A DNA stretch of 64,000 nucleotides from Arminella tubonensis (lineage in GTDB: Bacteria; Pseudomonadota; Alphaproteobacteria; Rhizobiales; Rhizobiaceae): positions 372,001-436,000 of the forward strand of contig NZ_PCDP01000059.1 in NCBI RefSeq assembly GCF_003240585.1. The letters run 5' to 3'. Each line of letters opens with the position of its first letter. Position 1 is the first letter of the stretch. Of the stretch, positions 35,754 to 43,346 are shown piece by piece. Made by a program: the position numbers and the translations under genes. The notes below the pieces were generated by a model. That model worked only from the letters and a program-made list of their open reading frames with translations. It was not told the DNA's origin and searched no databases.

Positions 35754-36293
35754 CTAGCTGAAAGGCTTGACAACGGCAAGGACTACGATCGCGATCATCA
35801 AAACGGTCGGCGCCTCGTTCATGTAGCGCCAGTAGCGGGCTGACCTACGATTATCGTCGCGCGCAAAGGCCTTAACCGACCTGCTGAAGAAGATGTGGAC
35901 TACGGTCAGCAGCACCACGAGAGCGATCTTGGCATGCAGCCATGTCCCCTGGAAACCATAGACCGACCACGCAAGGTAGAGTCCGAATATCCAGGTCAGC
36001 ATCATCGCTGGATTCATGATCACCTTCAGCAGCCGCTGCTCCATCATCTTGAAGGTCTCCGACTGTACAGAACCTGGTGCCGCGTCCGTGTGGTATATGA
36101 ACAGCCGCGGCATGTACAGCAACCCAGCCATCCACGAAATCACTGCGATGATATGCAGTGCCTTGACCCACAGGTAGAGGTCGGCGGGGTTCCAAATCAA
36201 AAGCCCGATGGCCACCGCGACAAAGATACCGATGGCGAGATATGCCCGCCGGCGCGCATAATTGGCCGGTTTCAGATCCGTCTGCTCCTCCAT
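35754..36293 (-). CDS. hemJ: Protoporphyrinogen oxidase HemJ
   Basis: 179 residues, with four hydrophobic segments (IGIFVAVAIGLLIW, LHIIAVISWMAGLLYM, LTWIFGLYLAWSVYG, IALVVLLTVVHIFF). This is the UPF0093/HemJ family, the heme-b-binding protoporphyrinogen IX oxidase used by alphaproteobacteria lacking HemG/HemY. The conserved histidine lies in ALHIIAVISWMAG, and RLFIYH follows. Its position three bases after hemE, a heme-pathway gene, supports the call and implies cotranscription. Confidence 0.93.
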   Translation of the reverse strand: MEEQTDLKPANYARRRAYLAIGIFVAVAIGLLIWNPADLYLWVKALHIIAVISWMAGLLYMPRLFIYHTDAAPGSVQSETFKMMEQRLLKVIMNPAMMLTWIFGLYLAWSVYGFQGTWLHAKIALVVLLTVVHIFFSRSVKAFARDDNRRSARYWRYMNEAPTVLMIAIVVLAVVKPFS

Positions 36294-36296
36294 CAG

Positions 36297-37346
36297 TCAG
36301 CCCTTCCAGCTACGGACATGCTCAACGAGGGTCGTCACATGTTGAGGGTCCGCCTGCGGCGTAATGCCGTGACCAAGATTGAATATCAGCGGTCCCTGGC
36401 CAAGATGCTCGAGGATATCATCCACGCCCTCCTTTAGAGCCCTGCCGCCAGCCACCACCCGCATGGGATCCAGGTTACCCTGAATCGGCCCCTCCTTCTG
36501 CAGTTCGACGGCAAATGGCAGGGGTACCGACCAATCCAGCCCGATCGCATCAGCTCCAGTCTTTTGGCGATAGTCCTTGAGCATAAATCCAGCTCCCTTG
36601 GCAAAAGCGATAATTCGAGCCTGCGGCCGCCGTGCTTTTACCGAGGCGATCATCTTCGCGACCGGCTTCACCGCAAAAGCCTCGAACTCACGGGCTCCAA
36701 GCACACCCGCCCAGGAATCGAAAATCTGGACGGCGTCGGCTCCAGCATCAATTTGAGCAACCAGATAATCGGCCGAAATCTCCGCGAGCAGCATCAGCAG
36801 ATGTTCGAAAGCCTCCGGATATCGGTACGCGAATAACCGAGCCGGCGCCTGGTCCGGTGTTCCGTGACCGGCAATCATGTAAGTCGCCACAGTCCAAGGC
36901 GCCCCACAGAACCCGAGCAACGTAGTTTCGAAAGGCAACTCGACCCGAAGGCGCCTCAAAGTCTCAAACACTGGTTCCAGATGAGCGAGAACATGATCTG
37001 CCCTCAACGCCCTTATTCCAGTCTCGTCGATCGGATCCATTTCCGGGCCGCTACCTTCGTTGAAGCGCACGTTTCGTTTCAACGCATCAGGAATGACAAG
37101 AATGTCCGAAAACAGAATGGCAGCGTCAAAAGCAAAACGTCTTATCGGCTGTAGCGTCACTTCAACCGCATAGTCGGGCGAATAGCAGAGATCGAGGAAG
37201 CTTCCAGCCTTCGCTCGCGTTTGCCTATATTCGGGTAAATAGCGTCCAGCCTGCCGCATGAGCCAGATGGGAGGAGGGCTGAGCGTTTCACCGCCCAATA
37301 CCCTCATAATCGTCCGGCTCTCATCACTCAATGGCCAAGTCCCCAT
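36297..37346 (-). CDS. hemE: Uroporphyrinogen decarboxylase
   Basis: 349 residues. Removes four carboxyl groups from uroporphyrinogen III to give coproporphyrinogen III. Signatures PIWLMRQAGRYLPEYR (about 22-37) and GFCGAPWTVATYMIAG (about 147-162) are complete; the substrate aspartate is in ILFSDILVIPDALK. Transcription starts at the edge of the presumed replication origin and runs into hemJ. The hemE-oriC linkage is conserved in alphaproteobacteria. Confidence 0.98.
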   Translation of the reverse strand: MGTWPLSDESRTIMRVLGGETLSPPPIWLMRQAGRYLPEYRQTRAKAGSFLDLCYSPDYAVEVTLQPIRRFAFDAAILFSDILVIPDALKRNVRFNEGSGPEMDPIDETGIRALRADHVLAHLEPVFETLRRLRVELPFETTLLGFCGAPWTVATYMIAGHGTPDQAPARLFAYRYPEAFEHLLMLLAEISADYLVAQIDAGADAVQIFDSWAGVLGAREFEAFAVKPVAKMIASVKARRPQARIIAFAKGAGFMLKDYRQKTGADAIGLDWSVPLPFAVELQKEGPIQGNLDPMRVVAGGRALKEGVDDILEHLGQGPLIFNLGHGITPQADPQHVTTLVEHVRSWKG

Positions 37347-37730
37347 ATAAAAACAAAGATATTCTTAAGGTTTCTATTTCTAAGAGTCGGTGACTATCAA
37401 GGATTAAAAGCTGTCCACACCCGACGCCTTTTGACGCGCATGGGGAAATAGCGCTGGAGAAATAGAGAGACATCGTCGGCAAAACGTGAGAAATTCGGAT
37501 TCCGCTTTATCAAACAAGGACATGAAGTCTCCGACTGCGGATGTCAGCCTGTGGATGAACTGGGGACAGCGGCAAGAGATCAGGACTTATCCACATCACC
37601 CACAGGGTTCATATGGAGTACTGCGAAAAATCGCGAATGTGGAAAACTCGGCAGTTTTCCCGGCGCCTCAGCCATGGCCGCGCGAATCTTTTTGGCTCTC
37701 CCCATTTATCAACAGATGACGGAATATAGC
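37347..37730. other. oriC: Predicted chromosomal replication origin (oriC)
   Basis: 384 bases between divergent hemE and ppsR, the conserved oriC locus of Caulobacter, Rickettsia and Sinorhizobium. An A+T-rich tract (about 37346-37410) could be the unwinding element. DnaA boxes: perfect TTATCCACA at 37587-37595; one-mismatch copies at 37550-37558 (minus strand, TCATCCACA), 37638-37646 (minus, TTTTCCACA) and 37706-37714 (plus, TTATCAACA); weaker ones at 37411-37419 and 37507-37515. GANTC methylation sites at 37384, 37498 and 37684. A perfect hairpin GGAAAACT/AGTTTTCC lies at 37641-37660. A 77-codon ORF here is not a gene. Gene orientation switches at this gap. Confidence 0.82.
37587..37595 (+). 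promoter_or_regulatory. Consensus DnaA box
   Basis: TTATCCACA, exact match to the E. coli-type box. With the minus-strand box at 37550-37558 it forms a TGTGGAT/ATCCACA inverted pair. Confidence 0.85.
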
Positions 37731-38552
37731 GTGGAGAACCGCACAAACTTCTTTCATCTTCACCTGATTTCTGACTCGACCGGCGAGACTCTCATTTCCG
37801 CCGGTCGAGCGGTATCGGCGCAATTCCATAGCAGTCAGCCGATCGAGCATGTCTATCCATTGATCCGCAATCGGCGCCAGCTTTTGCCGGTGCTTGAGGC
37901 GATCGATACCAGTCCCGGTATCGTCCTTTATACAATCGTCGACCGAGAGCTTGCCGATCTGATCGACGGTCGCTGCCGGGAAATGAGCGTGCCGTGCGTC
38001 AACGTGCTCGAACCGGTCATGAACGTCTTCCAAACTCATCTCGGTGCCACCTCCCGTCGTCGTGTTGGCGCCCAGCACGTGATGAACGCGGAATACTTCG
38101 CGCGCATCGAAGCGCTCAATTTCACGATGGATCATGACGACGGCCAGATGCCGGATGATTACAATGACGCGGATGTCGTAATTATAGGCATCAGCAGGAC
38201 ATCGAAGACGCCCACCAGCATCTATCTTGCCAATCGAGGCATCAAGACGGCCAATATCCCGATCGTTCACGGAATGGTTTTGCCGGAAAGCCTTATCCAG
38301 GCAACGAAGCCTTTGATCGTCGGGCTTGTCGCCACAACCGACCGTATATCGCAGGTGCGCGAAAATCGTATTCTGGGCGCGACTGCCGGCTTTGATCGCG
38401 GTGGTTATACGGATCGTGCCACGATTTCCGAGGAGCTAAAATATGCCCGTTCAATCTGTGCCCGACATAATTGGCCGATCATCGATGTCACCCGCCGCTC
38501 CATTGAGGAAACGGCAGCGGCCATTGTTGCCCTCCGGCCGAAGCTGCGCTAA
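37731..38552 (+). CDS. ppsR: Pyruvate,phosphate dikinase regulatory protein (DUF299)
   Basis: 273 residues from the GTG at 37731; rhizobial homologues begin at the matching NRTNFFHLHLISDSTGET. In-frame ATGs at 37716 and 37551 lie upstream, in oriC sequence with DnaA-box content. Bifunctional serine/threonine kinase and pyrophosphorylase that switches PPDK off with ADP and on with Pi. P-loop GISRTSKT at 153-160. The DUF299 gene beside hemE is the conserved right flank of the alphaproteobacterial origin. Confidence 0.93.
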   Translation: MENRTNFFHLHLISDSTGETLISAGRAVSAQFHSSQPIEHVYPLIRNRRQLLPVLEAIDTSPGIVLYTIVDRELADLIDGRCREMSVPCVNVLEPVMNVFQTHLGATSRRRVGAQHVMNAEYFARIEALNFTMDHDDGQMPDDYNDADVVIIGISRTSKTPTSIYLANRGIKTANIPIVHGMVLPESLIQATKPLIVGLVATTDRISQVRENRILGATAGFDRGGYTDRATISEELKYARSICARHNWPIIDVTRRSIEETAAAIVALRPKLR

Positions 38553-38591
38553 GCGCGATTTCCTCCCTGCCTTTTCGAGGTCTCTTTGCTC

Positions 38592-39191
38592 ATGACGCCG
38601 CGCCTTATCCTTGCCTCAACGAGCCCCTTCCGCAGGATGCTGATGGAGAACGCTGGGCTGCATTTCGAAGCCGTTGCCGCGGCAATCGACGAACGCGCTA
38701 TTGAGGCGCCGCTGGAGCGGGAGGGCGCCGCGCCGGATGCGGTGGCGCTGATCTTGGCGAGAGCAAAGGCACAGGAGGTCAGTGCTCGTTTTCCTGATGC
38801 GTTCGTAATCGGCTCGGACCAAACAATGTCGCTCGGCGAACTGGTGTTTCACAAGCCGAAAGATATTGGCGATGCGGAGAACCACCTGCAGATTTTGGCG
38901 GGCAAGACGCATCGCTTGAACAGTGCGATCGCTATTGCGAGAGCCGGAAACATACTCTGGGAGCATGTTTCCCATGCAGAACTGACAATGCGCGATTTGA
39001 CGCCGGACTTCATTCGCCGCCATATTGCAAGGGTCGGTGATCGGGCAATGGCGAGCGTCGGCGCCTACCAACTCGAGGGCGAGGGCATCCAGCTTTTCTC
39101 CCACATCGAAGGGGACTACTTTACGATATTGGGGCTGCCGATGTTGCCTCTGTTGCAGCAATTGCGTGAGTTGGGCTTGGTCGATGGATGA
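38592..39191 (+). CDS. Maf-family nucleotide pyrophosphatase
   Basis: 199 residues from the ATG at 38592; a TTG two codons upstream (38586) has better ribosome-site spacing from GAGG, so the start is not settled. Maf/YhdE/YceF family enzymes hydrolyse noncanonical or m7G-type nucleoside triphosphates. LILASTSPFRRMLMENAGL is the substrate-binding signature near the N-terminus, VIGSDQTM the catalytic aspartate region, and GSVGAYQLEGEG-like text (ASVGAYQLEGEGI) near the end. Overlaps aroE by eight bases. Confidence 0.93.
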   Translation: MTPRLILASTSPFRRMLMENAGLHFEAVAAAIDERAIEAPLEREGAAPDAVALILARAKAQEVSARFPDAFVIGSDQTMSLGELVFHKPKDIGDAENHLQILAGKTHRLNSAIAIARAGNILWEHVSHAELTMRDLTPDFIRRHIARVGDRAMASVGAYQLEGEGIQLFSHIEGDYFTILGLPMLPLLQQLRELGLVDG

Positions 39192-40044
39192 TTCACGTGA
39201 AACATTAACCCTAAATGCCTTCGTCACCGGCTATCCGATCAAGCACTCGCGTTCACCTCTGATCCACGGATATTGGTTGGCACGCCTCGGAATTTCCGGC
39301 ACCTACCAATCGCACGAGGTGCGCCCGGAGGATTTCGCCGCCTTCATCGGTGCGTTAAAGAATGGTACTTCGTCCTTCGTCGGCGGCAATGTCACGCTTC
39401 CGCACAAGGAAATTGCCTTCAGATTGGCTGACAGGCCAGATGAATTGTCGGCGGAACTCGGCGCGTCGAACACGCTCTGGCTAAAGGACGGCCTATTGTA
39501 CGCCACCAACACCGATGGCCGTGGTTTCACCGCCAACCTCGATGCGCGCCATCCGGGGTGGGATCACGGCGACAAGGCGGTCGTTCTGGGAGCAGGCGGG
39601 GCCAGCCGGGCGATAATCCAAGCCATCCGCGACCGAGGCTTCAAGGAAATCCACGTCGTCAATCGAACGATCGACCGCGCGCGGGAACTGGCGGATCGCT
39701 TCGGCAAAAAGGTTCATGCCCATCCGATGGCTGCGCTGGAAGAGGTGATGGGCGGTGCCGGTCTCTTCGTCAACACGACATCGCTCGGCATGGAAGGTGG
39801 GAGCTCGCCTCAGATTGATTTTCGTCCGCTGTCCGCTGACGCAGTCGTGACCGACATCGTTTACGTACCCTTGAGAACGCCGCTGCTGGAACAAGCTGAA
39901 GCTCAAGGCTTTGCCACAGTCGACGGTCTTGGGATGCTGTTGCACCAGGCGGTACCTGGTTTTGAGACATGGTTCGGCAAACGTCCCGTCGTTGACGAGG
40001 CACTTCGCGCGCTCGTGATCGCTGATATGGAACAGCACGGATGA
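39184..40044 (+). CDS. aroE: Shikimate dehydrogenase
   Basis: 286 residues from the ATG at 39184 (MDDSRETLTL). Reduces 3-dehydroshikimate with NADPH in aromatic amino-acid synthesis. GYPIKHSRSPLIHG is the shikimate-binding signature, GGNVTLPHKE contains the catalytic lysine, and VLGAGGASRAII is the NADP motif, with NRTIDRAREL the phosphate-binding loop. The frame is open far upstream through maf, but that part is a shadow. The first codons include a parS copy. Overlaps coaE by four bases (ATGA). Confidence 0.96.
   Translation: MDDSRETLTLNAFVTGYPIKHSRSPLIHGYWLARLGISGTYQSHEVRPEDFAAFIGALKNGTSSFVGGNVTLPHKEIAFRLADRPDELSAELGASNTLWLKDGLLYATNTDGRGFTANLDARHPGWDHGDKAVVLGAGGASRAIIQAIRDRGFKEIHVVNRTIDRARELADRFGKKVHAHPMAALEEVMGGAGLFVNTTSLGMEGGSSPQIDFRPLSADAVVTDIVYVPLRTPLLEQAEAQGFATVDGLGMLLHQAVPGFETWFGKRPVVDEALRALVIADMEQHG
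39189..39204. promoter_or_regulatory. parS site, one mismatch, at the maf-aroE overlap
   Basis: TGATTCACGTGAAACA, differing from the consensus only at base 3. It straddles the maf stop and encodes D-S-R-E-T of AroE. The only parS copy to the right of the predicted oriC. Confidence 0.87.
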
Positions 40045-40640
40045 TCCGCCTTGGATTAACAGGATCGATCGGCATGGGCAAATCCACGACGGCGAAGCTC
40101 TTCGCCGACGCGGGAATTCCAGTCCACGATGCCGACGCTGTCGTGCATGATCTCTATCGCGGCGAAGCCGCCCGGCTGATAGAAATGGCTTTTCCGGGTA
40201 CGACCCGAAACGGCGCCGTCGATCGTCAGGTTCTCGGAGAGCAGCTCGCGCAGGAGCCAGGCGGCTTCAAGCGACTGGAAGCGATCGTCCATCCCTTGGT
40301 ACGCGCCCGCGAGCAACGGTTTCTAAAGGAGCAGCAAGCGGCAGGCGCTGACCTCGTGATCCTGGACATCCCACTGCTCTTCGAATCAGGAGGCGCTGAA
40401 CGGATCGACAAAGTCGTCGTCGTGAGCAGTGATCCACAGATTCAACACCAGCGAGTCCTTGCCCGGCCTGCTATGACGGAGGAGAAATTCAGACTGATTC
40501 TCTCGCGCCAGATGCCAGACGCTGAAAAGCGGGCGAGAGCAGATTACGTGGTCGATACCGGCAACGGCATCGAGGCCGCTCGCAAGCAAGTCAACGACAT
40601 CATCGCGGATTTGCGACGGACAAAGGACGGGGGACGCTAG
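40041..40640 (+). CDS. coaE: Dephospho-CoA kinase
   Basis: 199 residues. Final step of coenzyme A synthesis. P-loop GSIGMGKST at 8-16 (LGLTGSIGMGKSTTAKLF), then HDADAVVHDLYRGEA, LDIPLLFESG and RILSRQMPDAEKRARADYVVDTG-type text (LILSRQMPDAEKRARADYV), all diagnostic. Coupled to aroE by ATGA, and its stop abuts the dnaQ ATG. A maf-aroE-coaE-dnaQ operon is thus likely. Confidence 0.96.
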   Translation: MIRLGLTGSIGMGKSTTAKLFADAGIPVHDADAVVHDLYRGEAARLIEMAFPGTTRNGAVDRQVLGEQLAQEPGGFKRLEAIVHPLVRAREQRFLKEQQAAGADLVILDIPLLFESGGAERIDKVVVVSSDPQIQHQRVLARPAMTEEKFRLILSRQMPDAEKRARADYVVDTGNGIEAARKQVNDIIADLRRTKDGGR

Positions 40641-41354
40641 ATGCGCGAGATCATCTTCGATACGGAAACGACGGGGCTCGACAACCGAACCGACAGGATT
40701 ATCGAGATCGGCGGCATAGAACTCTTCAACCACTTCCCGACCGGACGGACCTTCCACCGATACGTCAATCCCGGCGAGCAAAAGGTTCATCCCGATGCCC
40801 TCGCAGTTCACGGGATTACCGACGAATTCCTAAGAGACAAGCCGTCCTTTGCCGAGGTCGCCACCGACATCATCGAATTCTTTGGCGATGCCAAATGGAT
40901 TGCTCACAATGCCACCTTCGATATGGGCTTCATGAACGCGGAATTGGCGCGGCTCGGCATGCCCTCTATCCTGCCGGAAATGTTTGTGGACACCTTGTCG
41001 ATGGCTCGACGCAAACATCCGATGGGTCCGAATTCTCTGGATGCGCTTTGTCGTCGATATGGCATCGATAATGCCCATCGCACCAAGCATGGCGCGCTGC
41101 TCGATTCGGAGCTGCTGGCGGAAGTCTACATCGAGATGATCGGCGGCCGCCAGACGGCACTGGGCCTCAGCGTCGGCACGTCGTCGGGCGCCGCCAATCA
41201 CGAAACGGATATCGAAGAAACAGCTGTGGTGATCTTGTCCCGCTCCAGGCCCTTGCCGAACCGCGTGAGTGAGGAGGAACGGCAAGGCCATGCGGCTCTT
41301 GTTGCCAGGCTGGGGAACAAGGGCATCTGGTCGAGATACAGCCAACCAAACTGA
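40641..41354 (+). CDS. dnaQ: DNA polymerase III epsilon subunit, proofreading exonuclease
   Basis: 237 residues. DEDDh 3'-5' exonuclease: Exo I FDTETTGLD (D7, E9), Exo II HNATFDMGFMN, Exo III HGALLDSEL. The C-terminal tail past residue 180 contacts the polymerase alpha subunit in the family. Starts at the base after the coaE stop; ends before a bidirectional terminator facing secB. Confidence 0.97.
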   Translation: MREIIFDTETTGLDNRTDRIIEIGGIELFNHFPTGRTFHRYVNPGEQKVHPDALAVHGITDEFLRDKPSFAEVATDIIEFFGDAKWIAHNATFDMGFMNAELARLGMPSILPEMFVDTLSMARRKHPMGPNSLDALCRRYGIDNAHRTKHGALLDSELLAEVYIEMIGGRQTALGLSVGTSSGAANHETDIEETAVVILSRSRPLPNRVSEEERQGHAALVARLGNKGIWSRYSQPN

Positions 41355-41363
41355 AAGCCATAA

Positions 41364-41392
41364 AAAATGCCCGGGCGAGGCCCGGGCATTTT
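41364..41392. terminator. Bidirectional terminator between dnaQ and secB
   Basis: AAAATGCCCGGG (41364-41375) and CCCGGGCATTTT (41381-41392), a perfect 12+12 inverted repeat with A/T-rich ends on both sides, so it can stop both convergent transcripts. Confidence 0.92.
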
Positions 41393-41419
41393 ATCGTCCA
41401 ATCGATGAGATCAGAGAAT

Positions 41420-41899
41420 CTAGTTCGGAACGACGTTGACCTGTGCCCGTGTCTGCTCTTCAGCAACGCGTTGGGTGAACATTGTCGCGAAATCGATCGG
41501 GTCGATGATCAGTGGCGGAAAGCCACCATTGCGCGTCACGTCGGCGATGATCTGGCGGGCAAACGGAAACAATAGCCGCGGGCATTCGATGAAGAGCAGC
41601 GGCAGCATGTGCTCCTGCGGGAAATCGGTCACGCGGAAAACGCCGCCGTAAACCAGTTCCGTATGGAAGACGACCTTGTCGCCATCCTTGGCTTCGGCGT
41701 TCAATGTCAGCACGACGTCGAAATCCGTATCCGACAGCGGGTTTGCGTTGACATTGACGTTGATGTTGATCTCAGGCGGCTTGTCTCGCGACTGCAAAGA
41801 GCGCGGAGCGCCTGGATTTTCAAAGGACAGATCCTTCGTGTACTGGGCAAGTACGGAAAGGCTCGGGTTGGTCGAGCCGTTGATGTTGTCGTCGGCCAT
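41420..41899 (-). CDS. secB: Protein-export chaperone SecB
   Basis: 159 residues. Tetrameric chaperone that holds preproteins unfolded for SecA. Recognised from QYTKDLSFENPGAPRSL near the N-terminus, PEININVNVNANPLSD and the C-terminal LLFPFARQIIADVTRNGGFPPLIIDPIDF block. No signal peptide. Monocistronic; shares its terminator with dnaQ. Confidence 0.97.
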   Translation of the reverse strand: MADDNINGSTNPSLSVLAQYTKDLSFENPGAPRSLQSRDKPPEININVNVNANPLSDTDFDVVLTLNAEAKDGDKVVFHTELVYGGVFRVTDFPQEHMLPLLFIECPRLLFPFARQIIADVTRNGGFPPLIIDPIDFATMFTQRVAEEQTRAQVNVVPN

Positions 41900-41985
41900 G
41901 GGCTGTTCCTCGCGGCTTCAATGGGTGTCGCCATCTAACATTTCAAAACCGGCCTTACAACCCTGCCGCCGTACCGGCTATAGCC

Positions 41986-42501
41986 CTAATCCTTGAGGCG
42001 CTTTCTATCGGACCAAGGAGAGTTGCGATCGGGCTCTCGGCGAAAATCGTCGTCGTCGAGATCGACAACTGGCCCATGTTCACGTGGCTTTGACGGAGAT
42101 TGCGGATCACGGCGGCTGCGATTGAAGGCAGGGGAAGAACCGAGGATGACGATGCGCCGGCTTAGGAATTTCCAGGCAAGGTCGCGCACGCCCGGAATGA
42201 AAAGCAGCAGCCCGAGAATGTCCGACAGAAAGCCCGGCAGCAGCAGCAGAAAGGCGGCAACGACAATCATGGCGCCATGCACAAGCTCGCGCCCGGGGAT
42301 GCCGCCGTTCTGACTTTCTTTAGATATGCGCCGGAGGATGCCGATGCCCTGGATGCGGAGCAGCAAGGCACCCAGCACTGCACTGAGAACGACCAGACCG
42401 AGGGTCGCCCAAAGCCCGATCGCCTTGCCGACAATCACGAAACCAGCAATCTCTGCAAGCGGCATCAGAAAGATGATGGCGGGAATGAGCGAGAGGCGCA
42501 T
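41986..42501 (-). CDS. fxsA: FxsA family membrane protein
   Basis: 171 residues with three to four hydrophobic segments in the first 110 (LIPAIIFLMPLAEIAGFVIV, LWATLGLVVLSAVLGALLL, GAMIVVAAFLLLLPGFLSDILGLLLFIPGVR). LPGFLSDILGLLLFIPGVR is the most diagnostic part of the FxsA family. E. coli FxsA affects phage T7 exclusion by the F plasmid; the cellular role is unknown. The tail past residue 120 is hydrophilic and acidic. Divergent from the TimA-like gene. Confidence 0.9.
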   Translation of the reverse strand: MRLSLIPAIIFLMPLAEIAGFVIVGKAIGLWATLGLVVLSAVLGALLLRIQGIGILRRISKESQNGGIPGRELVHGAMIVVAAFLLLLPGFLSDILGLLLFIPGVRDLAWKFLSRRIVILGSSPAFNRSRRDPQSPSKPREHGPVVDLDDDDFRREPDRNSPWSDRKRLKD

Positions 42502-42644
42502 GATGTCCTGTCCTTCGAGTGGTTGGTTTTGCAGCGTTAATCGATTGCGCGCAACAAAGATACCGGTCGGCTATTTGAATGATGGGTCGATGCGGACTAT
42601 ATGGGTACTGAAACTTAGAATGTTAACAGTGGTGCCGGTACGAT

Positions 42645-43346
42645 ATGGGTTCGAACGACTTTGTGACGCTCTTTTTCCTTGTGGCGGCGGTGCTGATCTT
42701 TCTTCAGCTTCGTAGCGTCCTTGGGCGCCGTACCGGAAACGAGAAGCCGCCGCGCGATCTCTATACACCGCGCGATGCTGCAGCACCGGTCGATGCCCCC
42801 GACGCCGGCAAGGTTGTCACCTTGCCACGCCGTGACGTTATCGAGGATGAAAACCGGTTTGCCGCAATCGATGCATTCACCAAGCCGGGAACGCCGCTGA
42901 ATGATTCGTTGCGCGAACTGAACAAGTCCGATCCGTCTTTTGAGCCAAAGCAGTTCGTCAACGGTGCCCGTATGGCCTACGAGATGATTGTCATGGCTTT
43001 TGCGGATGGCGATCGAAAGGCCCTCAAGGGTCTGCTCTCGCGAGAAGTTTATGATGGTTTCGATGCGGCGATTTCGGAGCGTGAGGCCAAGGGCGAGAAG
43101 GTTAAGTCGAGCTTCGTCGGTATCGACAAGGCCGACATCATGCATGCGGAGATGAAGGACAGCGAAGCGCTGGTCACCCTTCGCATTGTCAGCCAGATGA
43201 TTTCCGCGACGTATGACAAGGCCGATAAACTGGTGGATGGCGATGCCGAGCAGGTATCGGAGGTCAGCGATCTCTGGACCTTCTCCCGCGATACCCGCTC
43301 GCGCGACCCCAATTGGAAACTCGTGGCGACCGAATCCGAGCAATGA
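42645..43346 (+). CDS. Tim44/TimA-family putative adaptor protein
   Basis: 233 residues. N-terminal membrane anchor (about 5-25, FVTLFFLVAAVLIFLQLRSVLG) followed by a charged linker and a Tim44-like domain from about residue 85 (FVNGARMAYEMIVMAFADGDRKALKGLLSREVYDGF). The domain is homologous to mitochondrial Tim44; in bacteria the characterised TimA is an inner-membrane protein of uncertain role. First of four genes joined by tiny overlaps (timA-like, mltA, smr, xre). Confidence 0.9.
   Translation: MGSNDFVTLFFLVAAVLIFLQLRSVLGRRTGNEKPPRDLYTPRDAAAPVDAPDAGKVVTLPRRDVIEDENRFAAIDAFTKPGTPLNDSLRELNKSDPSFEPKQFVNGARMAYEMIVMAFADGDRKALKGLLSREVYDGFDAAISEREAKGEKVKSSFVGIDKADIMHAEMKDSEALVTLRIVSQMISATYDKADKLVDGDAEQVSEVSDLWTFSRDTRSRDPNWKLVATESEQ

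Noticed and set aside
37486..37719. 77-codon ORF in the hemE-ppsR gap
   Set aside because: It consists of DnaA-box and hairpin sequence of the predicted oriC and has no domain or conservation signal.
37551..37730. Upstream extension of ppsR to an ATG at 37551
   Set aside because: The extension crosses DnaA boxes; rhizobial orthologues begin at the NRTNFFHLH segment, after the GTG at 37731.
42079..42092. TTCACGTGG in fxsA as a parS site
   Set aside because: Only one half-site is present.
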